DNA of 64,000 nucleotides from CAVQCJ01 sp963771835 (GCA_963771835.1 CAVYVA010000002.1:558001-622000), one strand, 5' to 3'; shown: positions 17,568-28,532, numbered from the stretch's first letter. Translations and numbers: made by a program. The notes: a model not told the origin generated them from the letters alone.

Positions 17568-18221
17568 TCAGCCCGCGGGCGACGCGCTGGGCGACGGTGC
17601 CGGCGTGCTCCCGCCGGCCGGGACCGACAGGTCGTCGGCCAGAGCACCGATCTGCAGGGTCTTCGGGTCGAAGACGCCGTACCGCGGGCTCACCGCGACA
17701 CCCACGTCGCCGGCGAGCTTGGTGATGTAGTCGTTGACGGCCTGGGTCTGCTCGTCGGCGGTCTTGCCCGGGGCCAGCCGCGGTCCGAGCTGCTGCTGGG
17801 TGAGGAACTCACGGGCCAGCGCGTCCAGCTCACCGGGCGGCAGCCACAGGTTCTCCTGCGCGGCGAGCTGCTTGTGCAGTGCGGCGCGGCCGCCCGACGT
17901 GGCGATCAGGTCGTCGATCTGGCCCTGGGTGATCTGGATGCCCTGCCGCTGGCCGGCGATGGCCACCAGCCGCGCGTCGACCTGGAACTCCACCTGGGCC
18001 TTCAGCAGCGCGTCCGTGGACGGGACCTGGGCGCCGTCCTTCTTCAGCTGGGCGATCACGGCCTTGGCGTCCGCGTCGACCTGGCTCTCGGTCACCCGGG
18101 TCTTGGCCACGACGGCGGCCGAGCCGGCCTGCAGCGGGTCGCAGCCGGTCAGGGCGAGCACGCCGACGGCGGCGACCGGCACGAGGGCCAGCAGGCGCCT
18201 GCGGGCGCGGGAGCGGTTCAC
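17568..18221 (-). CDS. SurA N-terminal domain lipoprotein
   Basis: 217 residues from a GTG preceded by GGAAGGA. The N-terminus (RRLLALVPVAAVGVLALTGCD) is a lipoprotein signal peptide with a lipobox Cys. The mature part has the SurA/PrsA-like chaperone helix pattern (VTESQVDADAKAVIAQLKKD ... IQITQGQIDDLIATSGG) and a C-terminal Pro/Ser tail. No parvulin isomerase domain is present, so it is probably an extracytoplasmic chaperone-type protein. It lies between mfd and mazG. Confidence 0.85.
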   Translation of the reverse strand: MNRSRARRRLLALVPVAAVGVLALTGCDPLQAGSAAVVAKTRVTESQVDADAKAVIAQLKKDGAQVPSTDALLKAQVEFQVDARLVAIAGQRQGIQITQGQIDDLIATSGGRAALHKQLAAQENLWLPPGELDALAREFLTQQQLGPRLAPGKTADEQTQAVNDYITKLAGDVGVAVSPRYGVFDPKTLQIGALADDLSVPAGGSTPAPSPSASPAG

Positions 18222-18273
18222 GTCGTCCAGTCCTTCCGGTTCGGTCACAGCCCGTTCGGTAGAGCCCGGTTGA

Positions 18274-21200
18274 TCACAGCATCGCGTCGACGACGCCCCG
18301 GCACCAGGCCAACAGCTCCAGGTCGCGCAGCGGCTGGCCCCCCACTCGGGCTGTGGTCGGGCGGGGCACCAGCATCGTACGGACAGCGGGCTTGACCACG
18401 GTTCTCGGGTACAGCCGCTGCAGCCGGAGCGTCGCCGACTCGGGGAGTTGGACGGGCGCGAACCGCACCGAGTTCCCTTGCAGGGTGACCTCGGTGATCC
18501 CCGCCTTGCGGGCGTGCGCCCGGAAGGTGGCGACCGCCAGCAGGTTCTCCACCGGGGTCGGCAGCGGGCCGTACCGGTCGGCGAGCTCCTCGCGAACCGC
18601 CTGGACGGCCGCGTCGTCGGTGGCCTCCGCGATCCGCCGGTACGCCTCCAGCCGCAGCCGCTCGGCCGGCACGTACGCGTGCGGCAGGTGCGCGTCGACC
18701 GGGAGCTCGACGCGGATGTCCGGGGTCGTCTCGACCGGCGCGCCGGTCTTGAACTCCTCCACCGCCTCGCCGACCAGGCGGACGTACAGGTCGAAGCCGA
18801 CGCTGGCGATGTGCCCGGACTGCTCGCCGCCGAGCAGGTTCCCGGCGCCGCGGATCTCCAGGTCCTTCAGAGCCACCTGCATGCCCGCGCCGAGGTCGGT
18901 GTTGGCAGCGATCGTGGCCAGCCGGTCGTGCGCGGTCTCGGTCAGCGGCTTCTCCGGCGGGTACAGGAAGTACGCGTACGCGCGCTCGCGGCCGCGGCCC
19001 ACCCGCCCGCGCAGCTGGTGCAGCTGGGAGAGCCCGAGCGCGTCGGCCCGCTCGACGATCAGCGTGTTGGCGTTGGCGATGTCGAGGCCGGACTCGACGA
19101 TCGTCGTGCACACCAGCACGTCGAAGGCCTTCTCCCAGAAGTCGACGATGACCTGCTCCAGAGCCGTCTCGTTCATCTGGCCGTGCGCGGTGGCGATACG
19201 CGCGTCCGGGACCAGCTCGCGGAGCCTGGCCGCGGCCCGGTCGATCGACTCGACCCGGTTGTGGACGTAGAACACCTGGCCCTCGCGCAGCAGCTCGCGG
19301 CGTACGGCCGCGGCGATCTGCTTCTCGTCGTACGCCCCGACGAACGTCAGCACCGGGTGCCGCTCCTCCGGCGGTGTCTGCATCACCGACATCTCCCGGA
19401 TGCCGGTGACCGCCATCTCCAGCGTGCGCGGGATCGGCGTGGCCGACATCGCCAGCACGTCCACCGCCGTGCGCAGCCGCTTGAGGTGCTCCTTGTGCTC
19501 GACGCCGAACCGCTGCTCCTCGTCGACGACGACCAGCCCGAGGTCCTTGAACCGCACGTCGGCGGTCAGCAGCCGGTGCGTCCCGATGACGATGTCCACG
19601 CTCCCGGCGGCGAGCCCGGCCACCACGGCGTCGGCCTCGCTGTCGGTCTGGAACCGCGACAGCGGCTGCACGACGACGGGGAAGTTCGCGTAGCGCTCGG
19701 AGAACGTCGACTGGTGCTGCTGGACCAGCAGCGTCGTGGGCACCAGCACGGCCACCTGCTTGCCGTCCTGCACCGCCTTGAACGCCGCACGCACCGCGAT
19801 CTCGGTCTTGCCGTACCCCACGTCGCCGCAGACCAGCCGGTCCATCGGGACCGGCAGCTCCATGTCCGCCTTGACGTCCACGATCGCCGCGAGCTGGTCC
19901 GGCGTCTCCACGTAGGGGAAGGCGTCCTCGAGCTCGTGCTGCCACGGGGTGTCCGGGCCGAACGCGTACCCGGGCGAGGCCAGCCGGGCGCTGTAGAGCC
20001 TGATCAGCTCGGCGGCGATCTCGCGCACCGCCTTGCGGGCGCGGCCCTTGGCCTTGGCCCAGTCCGAGCCGCCGAGGCGGTGCAGCGACGGCGCCTCGCC
20101 GCCGACGTACCGGGTGACCTGGTCGAGCTGGTCGCTGGGCACGTACAGGCGGTCGGCGGGCTGGCCGCGCTTGGACGCGGCGTACTCGATGACGAGGTAC
20201 TCGCGGGTGGCGCCGGCGACGGTGCGCTGCATCATCTCGACGTACCGCCCGACCCCGTGCTGCTCGTGCACCACGTAGTCGCCGGCGCGCAGCTGCAGGG
20301 GGTCGACGACGTGCCGCCGCTTGCTGGGCATGCGGCGCATGTCCTTGGTGGACGCACGCTGACCGACCAGGTCGGACTCGGTGAGCAGCACCAGCCCCAG
20401 CTCGGCGTGCACGAACCCGTGCTCGATCGAGGCCCGGGTGACGTGCACGACGGCCGGGTCGGGCTCGACGTCCAGGGCCGCGTCCAGGCGGGCTGCCAGG
20501 CCGGCCTCGCGCAGCCGCTCGTGCAGCCGCTCGGCCGGCCCGTGCCCCTCGGTCACCACGACGACGCGCCAGCCCGCCCGAAGCCACTCGCGCACGTCGT
20601 CCATCGCCCGGCCGGTGTCGCCGCGGTACGCCTCCGCGGCCGTCGCCTGCACCACGAGGGTGTCGGCGCCGGCGTCGAGCTCGACGTCCGGGGCGAACGG
20701 GGTCACGCTCCACCACGCGACGCCGCCGCGGCGGGCGTGGTCGCGGACGTCCGCAAGGCTGTGGTAGGCGGCCGACCCGAGGTCCAGCGGCGTGGCCCCG
20801 CCGGCCGCCGCGGCCGCCCATGAGGCGGCGAGGAACTCCTCGCCGGTCGCGAACAGGTCGTGCGCCCGGGTGCGCACCCGCTCGGGGTCGCAGAGCACCA
20901 CGTGGGTGCCGGCGGGCAGCAGGTCCGGAAGGAGCTCCATCCGCTCGACCAGGACCGGGGCGAGCGACTCCATGCCGTCCACCGCGATGCCCTCGGCGAG
21001 CTTGTCGAACACGTCCGCCAGGCCGGGGTGCTCGACGGCCAGCTCGGCGGCCCGCGCCCGCACCGTGTCGTCGAGCAGCAGCTCCCGGCACGGCGGCGCC
21101 CACAGTCCGCGCTCGGCGATCTCCAGGCTGCGCTGGTCGGCGACCGCGAACCAGCGCACCTCCTCGACCGTGTCGCCCCAGAACTCCACCCGCACCGGGT

Positions 21201-21804
21201 GCTCCTCGGTCGGCGCGAACACGTCGAGGATCCCGCCGCGCACGGCGAACTCCCCGCGCCGCTCGACCATCTCGACCCGGGTGTACGCGGCGGCTGCCAG
21301 CCGCCGTACGGCGTCCTCCAGCGCGATGTCGTCGCCGGCGGCCAGCGCCACCGGCTCGAGGTCGCCGAGCCCGGCCACCAGCGGCTGCAGCAGGCTGCGG
21401 ACGGGGGCGACGACCACCGACAGCGGCCCGTCGCCGCCGGGGTCGCCGGGGTGGGCGAGGCGACGGAGCACGGACAGCCGGCGGCCGACCGTGTCCGAGC
21501 GCGGCGAGAGCCGCTCGTGGGGCAGCGTCTCCCATGCGGGGAACGCCGCGATCGACTCGGGCGGCAGCAGGCAGCCGAGCGCCTCGACCAGGTCGTCCGC
21601 CTCGCGCCCGGTGGCGGTCACCGCGAGGACCGGCCGGCCGGCGCCGTCCGGCCCGGCGGAGGCCAGCGCGGCGACCAGGAAGGGGCGCAGCGGAGCCGGT
21701 GCGGCGAGGTCGAGCATCGGACGGTCGCCCGCCCGGGCGGCCCGGACAGCCTCGGCCACCGCCTTGTCGGCGGCGAGCGGGACGAGCAGACCGGCGAGGC
21801 TCAT
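18274..21804 (-). CDS. mfd: transcription-repair coupling factor
   Basis: 1,176 residues. The N-terminal UvrB-like module carries VLAVTATGREADDLVEALG. An RNA polymerase interaction domain has GDYVVHEQHGVGRYVEM at about residue 505. The translocase has VCGDVGYGKTEIAVRAAFKA (Walker A) near residue 655, DEEQRFGV (motif II) and SATPIPRTLEMA (motif III), followed by a TRCF C-terminal domain. Mfd displaces stalled RNA polymerase and recruits UvrA. The ATG at 21804 is preferred over a TTG four codons upstream. Confidence 0.97.
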   Translation of the reverse strand: MSLAGLLVPLAADKAVAEAVRAARAGDRPMLDLAAPAPLRPFLVAALASAGPDGAGRPVLAVTATGREADDLVEALGCLLPPESIAAFPAWETLPHERLSPRSDTVGRRLSVLRRLAHPGDPGGDGPLSVVVAPVRSLLQPLVAGLGDLEPVALAAGDDIALEDAVRRLAAAAYTRVEMVERRGEFAVRGGILDVFAPTEEHPVRVEFWGDTVEEVRWFAVADQRSLEIAERGLWAPPCRELLLDDTVRARAAELAVEHPGLADVFDKLAEGIAVDGMESLAPVLVERMELLPDLLPAGTHVVLCDPERVRTRAHDLFATGEEFLAASWAAAAAGGATPLDLGSAAYHSLADVRDHARRGGVAWWSVTPFAPDVELDAGADTLVVQATAAEAYRGDTGRAMDDVREWLRAGWRVVVVTEGHGPAERLHERLREAGLAARLDAALDVEPDPAVVHVTRASIEHGFVHAELGLVLLTESDLVGQRASTKDMRRMPSKRRHVVDPLQLRAGDYVVHEQHGVGRYVEMMQRTVAGATREYLVIEYAASKRGQPADRLYVPSDQLDQVTRYVGGEAPSLHRLGGSDWAKAKGRARKAVREIAAELIRLYSARLASPGYAFGPDTPWQHELEDAFPYVETPDQLAAIVDVKADMELPVPMDRLVCGDVGYGKTEIAVRAAFKAVQDGKQVAVLVPTTLLVQQHQSTFSERYANFPVVVQPLSRFQTDSEADAVVAGLAAGSVDIVIGTHRLLTADVRFKDLGLVVVDEEQRFGVEHKEHLKRLRTAVDVLAMSATPIPRTLEMAVTGIREMSVMQTPPEERHPVLTFVGAYDEKQIAAAVRRELLREGQVFYVHNRVESIDRAAARLRELVPDARIATAHGQMNETALEQVIVDFWEKAFDVLVCTTIVESGLDIANANTLIVERADALGLSQLHQLRGRVGRGRERAYAYFLYPPEKPLTETAHDRLATIAANTDLGAGMQVALKDLEIRGAGNLLGGEQSGHIASVGFDLYVRLVGEAVEEFKTGAPVETTPDIRVELPVDAHLPHAYVPAERLRLEAYRRIAEATDDAAVQAVREELADRYGPLPTPVENLLAVATFRAHARKAGITEVTLQGNSVRFAPVQLPESATLRLQRLYPRTVVKPAVRTMLVPRPTTARVGGQPLRDLELLAWCRGVVDAML

Positions 21805-21877
21805 GGGATGAGCCAATCTACCCCGCGCCGGCCCACCCCCTCCCGTCCCCGACGACCCGGCTCGAGAGATGGAGGGG

Positions 21878-24800
21878 CTAGGGGGCGACGTGCAGGACGA
21901 CGGTCCACATGGTGGCCTTGGCGCTCGAGGAGTCCGCGGTCGCGGTGAGCCCGGCGACCGGTCCGGTCGGCACCACGGCGTTGGTGTCGGTGAGCAGGGA
22001 GGTCACCCGGCCGCTCGACGTACCGACCGACAGGGAGCGCTGCGTCTGTCCGGCCGGGACCGTCCAGGTCGTCGTCGCCGACGACTTGTCCGCCCAGTAC
22101 GACAGCACCCACGAGCCCGCCGACCCGACGTTCGCGCCCGGCGTCGTGTGTCCGGCCCGCGCGGTGGTCTCCCCCGCGGAGGCGAACGACGCGATCGGCG
22201 TGGTCGGGTCGACGCCCGAGTACGCCGCGATCACCAGGTCGACCTTGTTGACGGCCGCGTACGTCAGCGACAGCTGGGTCCCGGCGTCCGAGCCGGTGGC
22301 GACCTTCTCGTAGAGCCTGGTCCGGATGTCCGGGGCTCCCGAGGTCCGCTCGCCGACGAGGGTCCAGCCGGCCGGGTCGACGGTCGGTGCGGTGCCGTTG
22401 TTCGACGAGGCGAACAGCAGCATCACGTCGCCGGACTGGACCGCGGCCGGCACGGTGATCTTCTGGACGGCCGAGTTGGCCTGCGCCGACGCAGTCGCAC
22501 GGAACGCGATGTGCGAGGACGCCACCGGTGCGACCGTGAGGTTGACGGTCTTGGTGGTCGGGGCACCGTCGTCGTCGGTCACCGTCAACGCCACCGTGTA
22601 CGTGCCCTGGGTGGCGAAGGTGTGGCTGGTCGAGGCGGTCGACGCCGTGCCGGTGTCTCCGAAGCTCCAGGCGTAGGACACGACCGTGCCGTCCGGGTCC
22701 GAGGACGTGCTGCCGTCGAACGTGCACGACAGGCCGGTGCAGCTGCTGGTGAACGCGGCCACCGGCGGCTGGTTCGGCGGCGGCGGCGCGCCGTTCGGGG
22801 CGAGCACGAGCGTCCACATCGTCGCCTTGGCGCTGGCGGAGTCCGCGGTCGCGGTCACCCCGGCCGAGACACCGGGGGCGACGCCCGCGTTCGTGTCGGC
22901 CAGCGCCGAGGTGAGGTGGCCGCTGCCGGTCCCGGCCGACTGGCCACGCACGGTCAGCGTGCCGGGCACCGTCCACGTCGTGGTCGCCGCGGACTTGTCG
23001 GCCCAGTACGACAGCACCCAGGACCCGTTGACGGGCGCGCTCGCGCCCGGCGTGGTGTGACCGGTGCGCGAGGTCGTCTCGCCGGCCGACGCGAACGCCG
23101 CGACCGGGTTCGCCGGGTCGACGCCGGTGTAGGCAGCCAGCTGCAGGTCGACCTTGTTCGAGGCCGCGTACGTCACGGTGACCGTCGAGCCGGCGTCGGT
23201 GCCGGTCGCGACCTTGTCGTACAGGCGGGTGCGCAGGTCCGGCGAGCCGGAGGTCCGCTCGCCGAGGAAGGTCCACCCGGCCGGGTCGGTGCTGACCGCG
23301 TTGTTCGAGTTCGACGTCGCGAACAGCACCATCACGTCGCCGGTCTGGACCGCCGCAGGAACGGTGACCTTGGCCGCGGCCGCGCTCACCGAGGCCTTGG
23401 CGCCGGCGCGGAAGCCGATGGCCGCCGGCGCGCTGTCCACGACCTGGATCTGCAGCGTCGTCGAGCCGGTCGCCGACGCGTTGTCGGTGACGGTCAGCTG
23501 GACCGGGAAGGTCCCGCCCGCCGCGAACGTGTGCGTGGTCGTGCTGCCGGTCGCTGTCTGCCCGTCACCGAAGCTCCAGGCGTAGCCCGTCACGGTCCCG
23601 TCCGGGTCGAACGCCGCGCTCGCGTCGAAGGAGCAGGACAGCGCCGTGCACACCGGGCTGAACGCCGCCACCGGCGGCAGGTTCGGCGGCGAGGCCGGGC
23701 TGACCTGGACCGTCGAGGTCGCGGTCGCCCCGCGGTTGTCGGTCACGGTGAGCGTGGCCGTGTACGTCCCCCCGGTGGTGTACGGGTGGCTCATGGTCGC
23801 CGCGGCACCGTGCTGGCTGCCGTCGCCGAACGTCCAGTCGTACGTCGCGATGGTGCCGTCCGGGTCGACCGAGGTGGAGCCGTCGAACGTGCACACGTTC
23901 ACCGAGCAGGACGCCGTCGCCGTGGCGGTCGGCGGCACGTTCGGCGACAGCGCCGGCGTGCCGTTCCAGACGAAGTCGCCGCGGGCGCGCCAGTCTATGG
24001 CGGAGTTCACCAGCGTGGCCGCGCCGGCGACGGTCCCTTCGGACAGCGTGCCGCCGCCGACCCCGTTCAGCTGGGCCGAGTACAGGTGCCCGTCGGACTT
24101 GTCGGCGAAGTACAGGGTCGTGCCGGAGGCGAACATGCCGGCCACGCGGTTCGGCGACATCGCCGAGCCGTTGACCACGGTGTTCCGGATCGAGCCGACG
24201 ATCTGGCTCTCCGTGGTGAACCAGCGCCAGTACAGGTTGTTGTCGTTCGCGAGCGTGTAGTAGATCCGGCCGTTGAGGTACGCGATGCCGGTGATGTTCG
24301 GGAGGTCGGCGGTGAAGTTGCTCGCGAACAGGGTCACGTTCGCGGACGGGCCGAACGTCGTCCCGTCGAAGCTGCGCGCGCGCAGGGTGCCGTCGGCCCA
24401 GCCCGAGTACAGGGTGCCGTCGACGAAGAACGAGCCGCGCGACTGGCCCCAGGTCTCGGTCGACGGGATCGTCGACGGGTTGGTCGGCGTCGCCGAGGTC
24501 CCGTTCACGAACTGGCGGCGCACCACGTCGGCCCCGATCCCCGGGCCGGGCGTCACGTCGTTGTTGATGATCTCGATGCCGTTGACCAGCGGGTTCTCGA
24601 CCTGGTGCACGAACGTGAGGTCCACCGAACCGTCGCTGGTCCGGGTGAAGGACATCATGTGCGCGACGTTCTGCCCGTAGGTCTTGGACAGGTCGATGTT
24701 CGAGGCCACAGTGCTGCCGTCGATCTGCACGCTGAAGATGCGCTGGTTCGGGTTCTGGGTGCAGGTGCACCTGTTCGCCATGTACAGCCTGACGGTGACG

Positions 24801-26453
24801 TGCGTGCCGGCCGGCACCGGGAAGTGCCACTGCATCTCCGGGCTGGCGCTGCCGTCCCAGCGCTCGCTGTCGAACAGCGCGAGCGGAGCGCGGTCCGTGG
24901 CGCTGCTCGGGATCGTCGAGTCGGGGGTCGCGGACGGGCTGTAGGTCGCGATGGACGACCCGGTGTTGCGCAGCGCGCTCGGGTCGCTCTGGTCGGCCGC
25001 CCAGTCCGGGCCGTCGTCGACCGACGCGATCGCCGGGCCGGCCGCGTTCACGCGGTACAGGACGCTCGGGTCGGTGCCGGCCGTCGGGCTGCCCAGCAGG
25101 TAGACGTCGTTGGGAAGCGTGCCCACAACGTGCGGCGGCATCGGGGAGCCGCCGCTCAGCGGGAAGAACGCGATCCGGTAGCGGTTCTCCCCACCGATCA
25201 GGGTCGGTGTCGCTGCCGACCCACAGCCCGGTCGCCGTGGCCAGCATGTCGAACACGCCGACACCGCGCTCCCGACCGGGGTTCCAGGACAGCGGCAGGC
25301 CGGTGGCCGGGTCCAGCGCGGCGATGCCCTCGCGCGGGACCGCGCCCGGTCCGGCCGCGTCGCCGGCGAGCGGGTTGTTCGCCCAGCGGAAGTGGCCGCC
25401 GACGTACACCGCGGTACCGCTGATCGCGACGGCGTACGTCGTGTCGCCGCCGGTGACATTGCGCCACACCGGCACCTGGCCGGGGTTCTCGTTGGTCAGG
25501 TCCCAGCGGGTCTGGGTGTCGCACGGGCTGGTCTGGCCGCCGTACGCGCCCGTGGTCGACACGACCGCATAGGTGCCGTCGGGCGAGATGTCCAGGTCGC
25601 GCATGTACGTGTCGAACGAGTGCGAGCAGCCCGGCGCGAAGAACGTCGTCGACCAGGTCGAGACGGCGGAGGCCGCTCCCGAGGTGTTGAGCAGGACCAG
25701 GAGGTCACGGTCGAGGCCGTCGACCGTGGAGAAGTTGCCGATGGCCATGACCCGGTTGCCGTCGGGCGTGGCGTCGATCTTCGTGACCGCGAGAACGCCG
25801 CCGTTGTGCGGGCCGGCGAAGGTGTGCTGCATGAACGAGGTCAGCTTGCCGGTGGTCGGGTCCAGCGACGCCAGCTGGCCGCGCGCGACCCCGCCGACGG
25901 TGGTGAACTGGCCGGCGATGATCAGCTGCCCACGCACCAGCCGGATGTCCTGCACGTTCGAGTTCGGGATCGCGGCCTTGAACCCGGGCACCACGGCGCC
26001 GGTGGTGACGTTCAGCCGCGTGAGCTTGCGCGTGGTGACACCGTTGACCGTGTTGAAGTAGCCGCCCACGTACACCGACGTCCCGTCACCGGACGGGATG
26101 ATCGCCTGCACCGAGTTGTCCAGCGTCGGGTGGAACGTCGAGCTGATGATGCCGGTCGTCGCGTCGAACGCCACGATGTACGGCTGGCTGACCACCGGGG
26201 CGCCCACGGTGTTCTGCTGCTCCTGCGTGAACGTGCCGCCGAGCACCATCGTGCTGCCGACCTGCGCGATCGCGTCGACCTCGCCGTCGAGGACGTTGGG
26301 CGTCCAGTTCGCCGGGTCCGCGGTCACGATCGTCGACTGCGGGGTCTGCACCGCCCAGGCGGCCCCTGCACCCATCCCCACCGCAGTGGTCACGAACGTC
26401 GCCATCGCCGCGGCCACAGCCGCGAAGCGCCGGATGCTCAATGTGTCCTCCAC
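21878..26453 (-). CDS. secreted multidomain protein: beta-propeller repeats, malectin, PKD domains and a duplicated module; frameshifted
   Basis: About 1,525 residues after removing one extra base near 25200 (GGG in CAGGGTCGG). A signal peptide (VAAAMATFVTTAVGMGAGAAWA) is followed by delta-60/DUF5122-type repeats (VYVGGYFNTVNGVTTRKL, LIIAGQFTTVGGVARGQL, VYVGGHFRWANNPLAG). A malectin-like carbohydrate-binding domain follows (WDGSASPEMQWHFPVPAG ... VNGIEIINNDV). Then come three PKD domains (each with FDGSTSxDPDGT ... WSFGDG), and two copies of a ~210-residue module (VTVPAAVQTGDVMVLFA ... GWTFLGERTSG). No LPxTG or membrane anchor is visible at the C-terminus. It probably acts outside the cell, perhaps binding the polysaccharide made by neighbouring genes. 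The GTG start is the only reasonable choice upstream of the signal peptide. Confidence 0.85.
21881..23433. repeat. two copies of a ~210-residue module (internal duplication)
   Basis: In the minus-strand coding sequence the module occurs at about 22798-23433 and 21881-22513, separated by a PKD domain. Both begin IxFRA and share blocks VPAAVQ(T/S)GDVM, GERTSG(S/A)PD, ASAGETT(S/A)R, GSWVLSYWADKS and SAKATMW. The resemblance is high at protein level, so an internal duplication of PKD plus module is likely. I do not recognise the module. Confidence 0.8.
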
Positions 26454-26700
26454 GCCGAGCCCACGCCCGTGGCCCGTGGCACCGGCCCGGTCCCCCTCCC
26501 CAGGGTCACCGCGGCCTCGCCAGTCCGGGTCGTCCGTGTGCTGTCCCGAAGCGCCCGCCCTCGCACGCGCCGACGGTCATCATCACCCGCTGCGAAAACG
26601 GTGGCCACCAGTTGTGACGCATAGCGACCGAGCGGTGCGCCGGACTGTCCGAACGGCCGATACGGGTCAGGCTCGGCCCTGACGGTCCGTGACCCGGTCG

Positions 26701-27507
26701 CTACGAGAGGTGCGCCGGTTCCCAAGGACGGAGTACGTCCAGGTCCTCGAGGTCGTAACCGTACGCAGCCGCCCGCGGGCCGTAGGTCCGCACCAGCGAA
26801 CGACGCAACGAGCGCCGCCACGGCCTGCGGTCCTGCGCCAGCGCGGCCCACCGGGCGGTGTACGCGTCGCTGCGGCCGGCCTGCCAGGCGGAGGCGTCCA
26901 CCGGGCCGTCGAGCTCGAGGAACCGGCCGATCGCGTCGAGCTCGCCCACGGGGTCGCGCACCAGCTCCTCGTACCGCACGACGTGGACCGCGCGCAGCGA
27001 CGGCAGGTCTGCGAGGAACGTGTCGTGGGCGGCGAACCAGTTGGCCATCGGTGTACGCAGGGTGCGGCCGCGCAGCCACTTGTCGGTGCCGAGCGAGACG
27101 ACCACCGGGTGCCGGACGATCATCACGAACCGTGCCCGCGGGAACAGCTCCTGCAGGAACCGGCTCATGACCAGGTTCGGCGGCGACTTCTCCACCAGCA
27201 CCGGGCGGTCCAGGTCCCAGTACGGCGACCAGGCGGCCGCGAGCCGGCGGGCGCTGTCCTGAGTGGCCAGCGGGGAGTCCTCGGTCAGGTGCGAGCGCGG
27301 GTCCAGCGCGAAGCGGCCCGCGCCGCCGTACGCCCGGGCCGGCGGGTAGACGTCCTGCAGGTGCTGGCCCTCGTCCTCGGTGGCGGAAGTGCCACTGAAC
27401 CCGGCGACCTGCGGGTGGCCGGCCAGCACCCTGGTCAGCGGGGTGGTCCCGCTGCGGTGGGTCCCCCCGACGAAGACCAGGCGGTGGTCGGCGAGCGGTG
27501 CGCTCAC
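26701..27507 (-). CDS. sulfotransferase family protein
   Basis: 268 residues from a GTG overlapping the upstream GH26 stop (GTGA). The N-terminal loop LVFVGGTHRSGTTPLTRVLA is the 5'-phosphosulfate-binding motif of PAPS-dependent sulfotransferases. RFVMIVRHPVVVSLG is the 3'-phosphate-binding segment with its conserved Arg and downstream Ser. The N-terminal VEKSPPNLVMSRFL gives the general-acid-type region. It should transfer sulfate from PAPS to a carbohydrate or lipid hydroxyl. It is the last gene of the minus-strand exopolysaccharide operon. Confidence 0.85.
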   Translation of the reverse strand: MSAPLADHRLVFVGGTHRSGTTPLTRVLAGHPQVAGFSGTSATEDEGQHLQDVYPPARAYGGAGRFALDPRSHLTEDSPLATQDSARRLAAAWSPYWDLDRPVLVEKSPPNLVMSRFLQELFPRARFVMIVRHPVVVSLGTDKWLRGRTLRTPMANWFAAHDTFLADLPSLRAVHVVRYEELVRDPVGELDAIGRFLELDGPVDASAWQAGRSDAYTARWAALAQDRRPWRRSLRRSLVRTYGPRAAAYGYDLEDLDVLRPWEPAHLS

Positions 27508-28532
27508 CCGCCGCCGCCCTGACCCGTGTTGAAGTACGCCTGCTTGGCCATGGCCGTGAACGCGTGCCAAGGGTCCGTCCCCGGGACCAGGCTGAAGTCG
27601 CGGTCGCGGCCGCCGTCCTGGTGCCGGGCGTCGTAGTACACGACGCCCTTGACCTGCGGGTGCGCCTTGACGAACGCAGCGGTCCCGTTCATCCAGGCCA
27701 GCCGCTGCCCGGGCTCCGCATCCTCCGCGCCGTACTCGCCGATCAGCACCGGCTTGTCATGGCTGGCGGCCCAGGCCAGGAACTCGGCGGACACCTGGGC
27801 GAAGCTGAGATAGTCCGGCCCCGGGTAGACGTCGGTGCACAGCCACTCGACCTGGTCGTCCCCGGGGTAGTAGGCGGGACCGCCGGTCGCCTGGAAGTCG
27901 CTGGCGATGGGGCACCACACCCAGGCCGCGTTGGTGGCGCCGACCTCGGTGAAGATCTTCCGGATGTGCTTCCACGCGGCGACGTAGTCGGCCGCGCTCC
28001 ACACACTGCCGGCCAGGTTCGGGCGGTTCATCTCCCAGCGCCAGCGCAGCAGGATCGGCGCGCCGAGCGCCTTGACCTCCTCGGCCCTGGCCCTGATCTC
28101 CTCGTCGTAGCGCCCCATCACGATCACCCGGGTGTCCGCCCCGGACCACGACAGCAGCAGCGTGCGGCCCTGGGCGACGAAGTTCTTGTCCGCGTCGCTG
28201 GGGAAGTCGTCGTCCCACTGGTGGTACACCTGCACGACGTCGAGCGGACGGCCCAGGTTCTCCTCGAACTTCGCGACCGCGGCGACCTGGCCGCTCTGCG
28301 TCGGCACCTCCGGCTTGACCCACGCCCCGACCCACGCACCGCTCGACGGAGGCTGCGGCCCGCGGGCCGGCGGCGCGGACGGCCCGCTGGCCATCGGCAC
28401 GGTCACGGTCGGCCCCGGAGCGCCGTCGTCCGAGCTGGCGCCGCCGTAGGTGCCCGCGAGCAAGGCGTACGCGAGGCCGATCATCGCGAGCGCGGTCGCC
28501 AGCACCAGCCAGCGCCCCCGTCGGCTCAGCAC
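27504..28532 (-). CDS. GH26-like glycoside hydrolase, membrane-anchored
   Basis: 342 residues. An N-terminal membrane helix (WLVLATALAMIGLAYALLAG) with no obvious lipobox anchors a Pro/Ser-rich linker and a catalytic domain. Catalytic candidates are the Glu in RWRWEMNRP (acid/base) and the Glu in PVLIGEYGAED (nucleophile), at the ends of strands 4 and 7 as in clan GH-A. The Trp-rich KIFTEVGATNAAWVWCPIA is typical of GH26 (beta-mannanase) relatives. It starts at a GTG preceded by GAGGAGGG and overlaps the sulfotransferase gene by four bases. In an assembly locus it may trim or release polymer. Confidence 0.8.
   Translation of the reverse strand: MLSRRGRWLVLATALAMIGLAYALLAGTYGGASSDDGAPGPTVTVPMASGPSAPPARGPQPPSSGAWVGAWVKPEVPTQSGQVAAVAKFEENLGRPLDVVQVYHQWDDDFPSDADKNFVAQGRTLLLSWSGADTRVIVMGRYDEEIRARAEEVKALGAPILLRWRWEMNRPNLAGSVWSAADYVAAWKHIRKIFTEVGATNAAWVWCPIASDFQATGGPAYYPGDDQVEWLCTDVYPGPDYLSFAQVSAEFLAWAASHDKPVLIGEYGAEDAEPGQRLAWMNGTAAFVKAHPQVKGVVYYDARHQDGGRDRDFSLVPGTDPWHAFTAMAKQAYFNTGQGGGG

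Noticed and set aside
21869..25423. A 1,184-residue plus-strand open frame antisense to the PKD protein
   Set aside because: It is an Arg/Gly-rich shadow of the GC-rich minus-strand gene, without a known domain, and the minus strand shows strong domain signatures.
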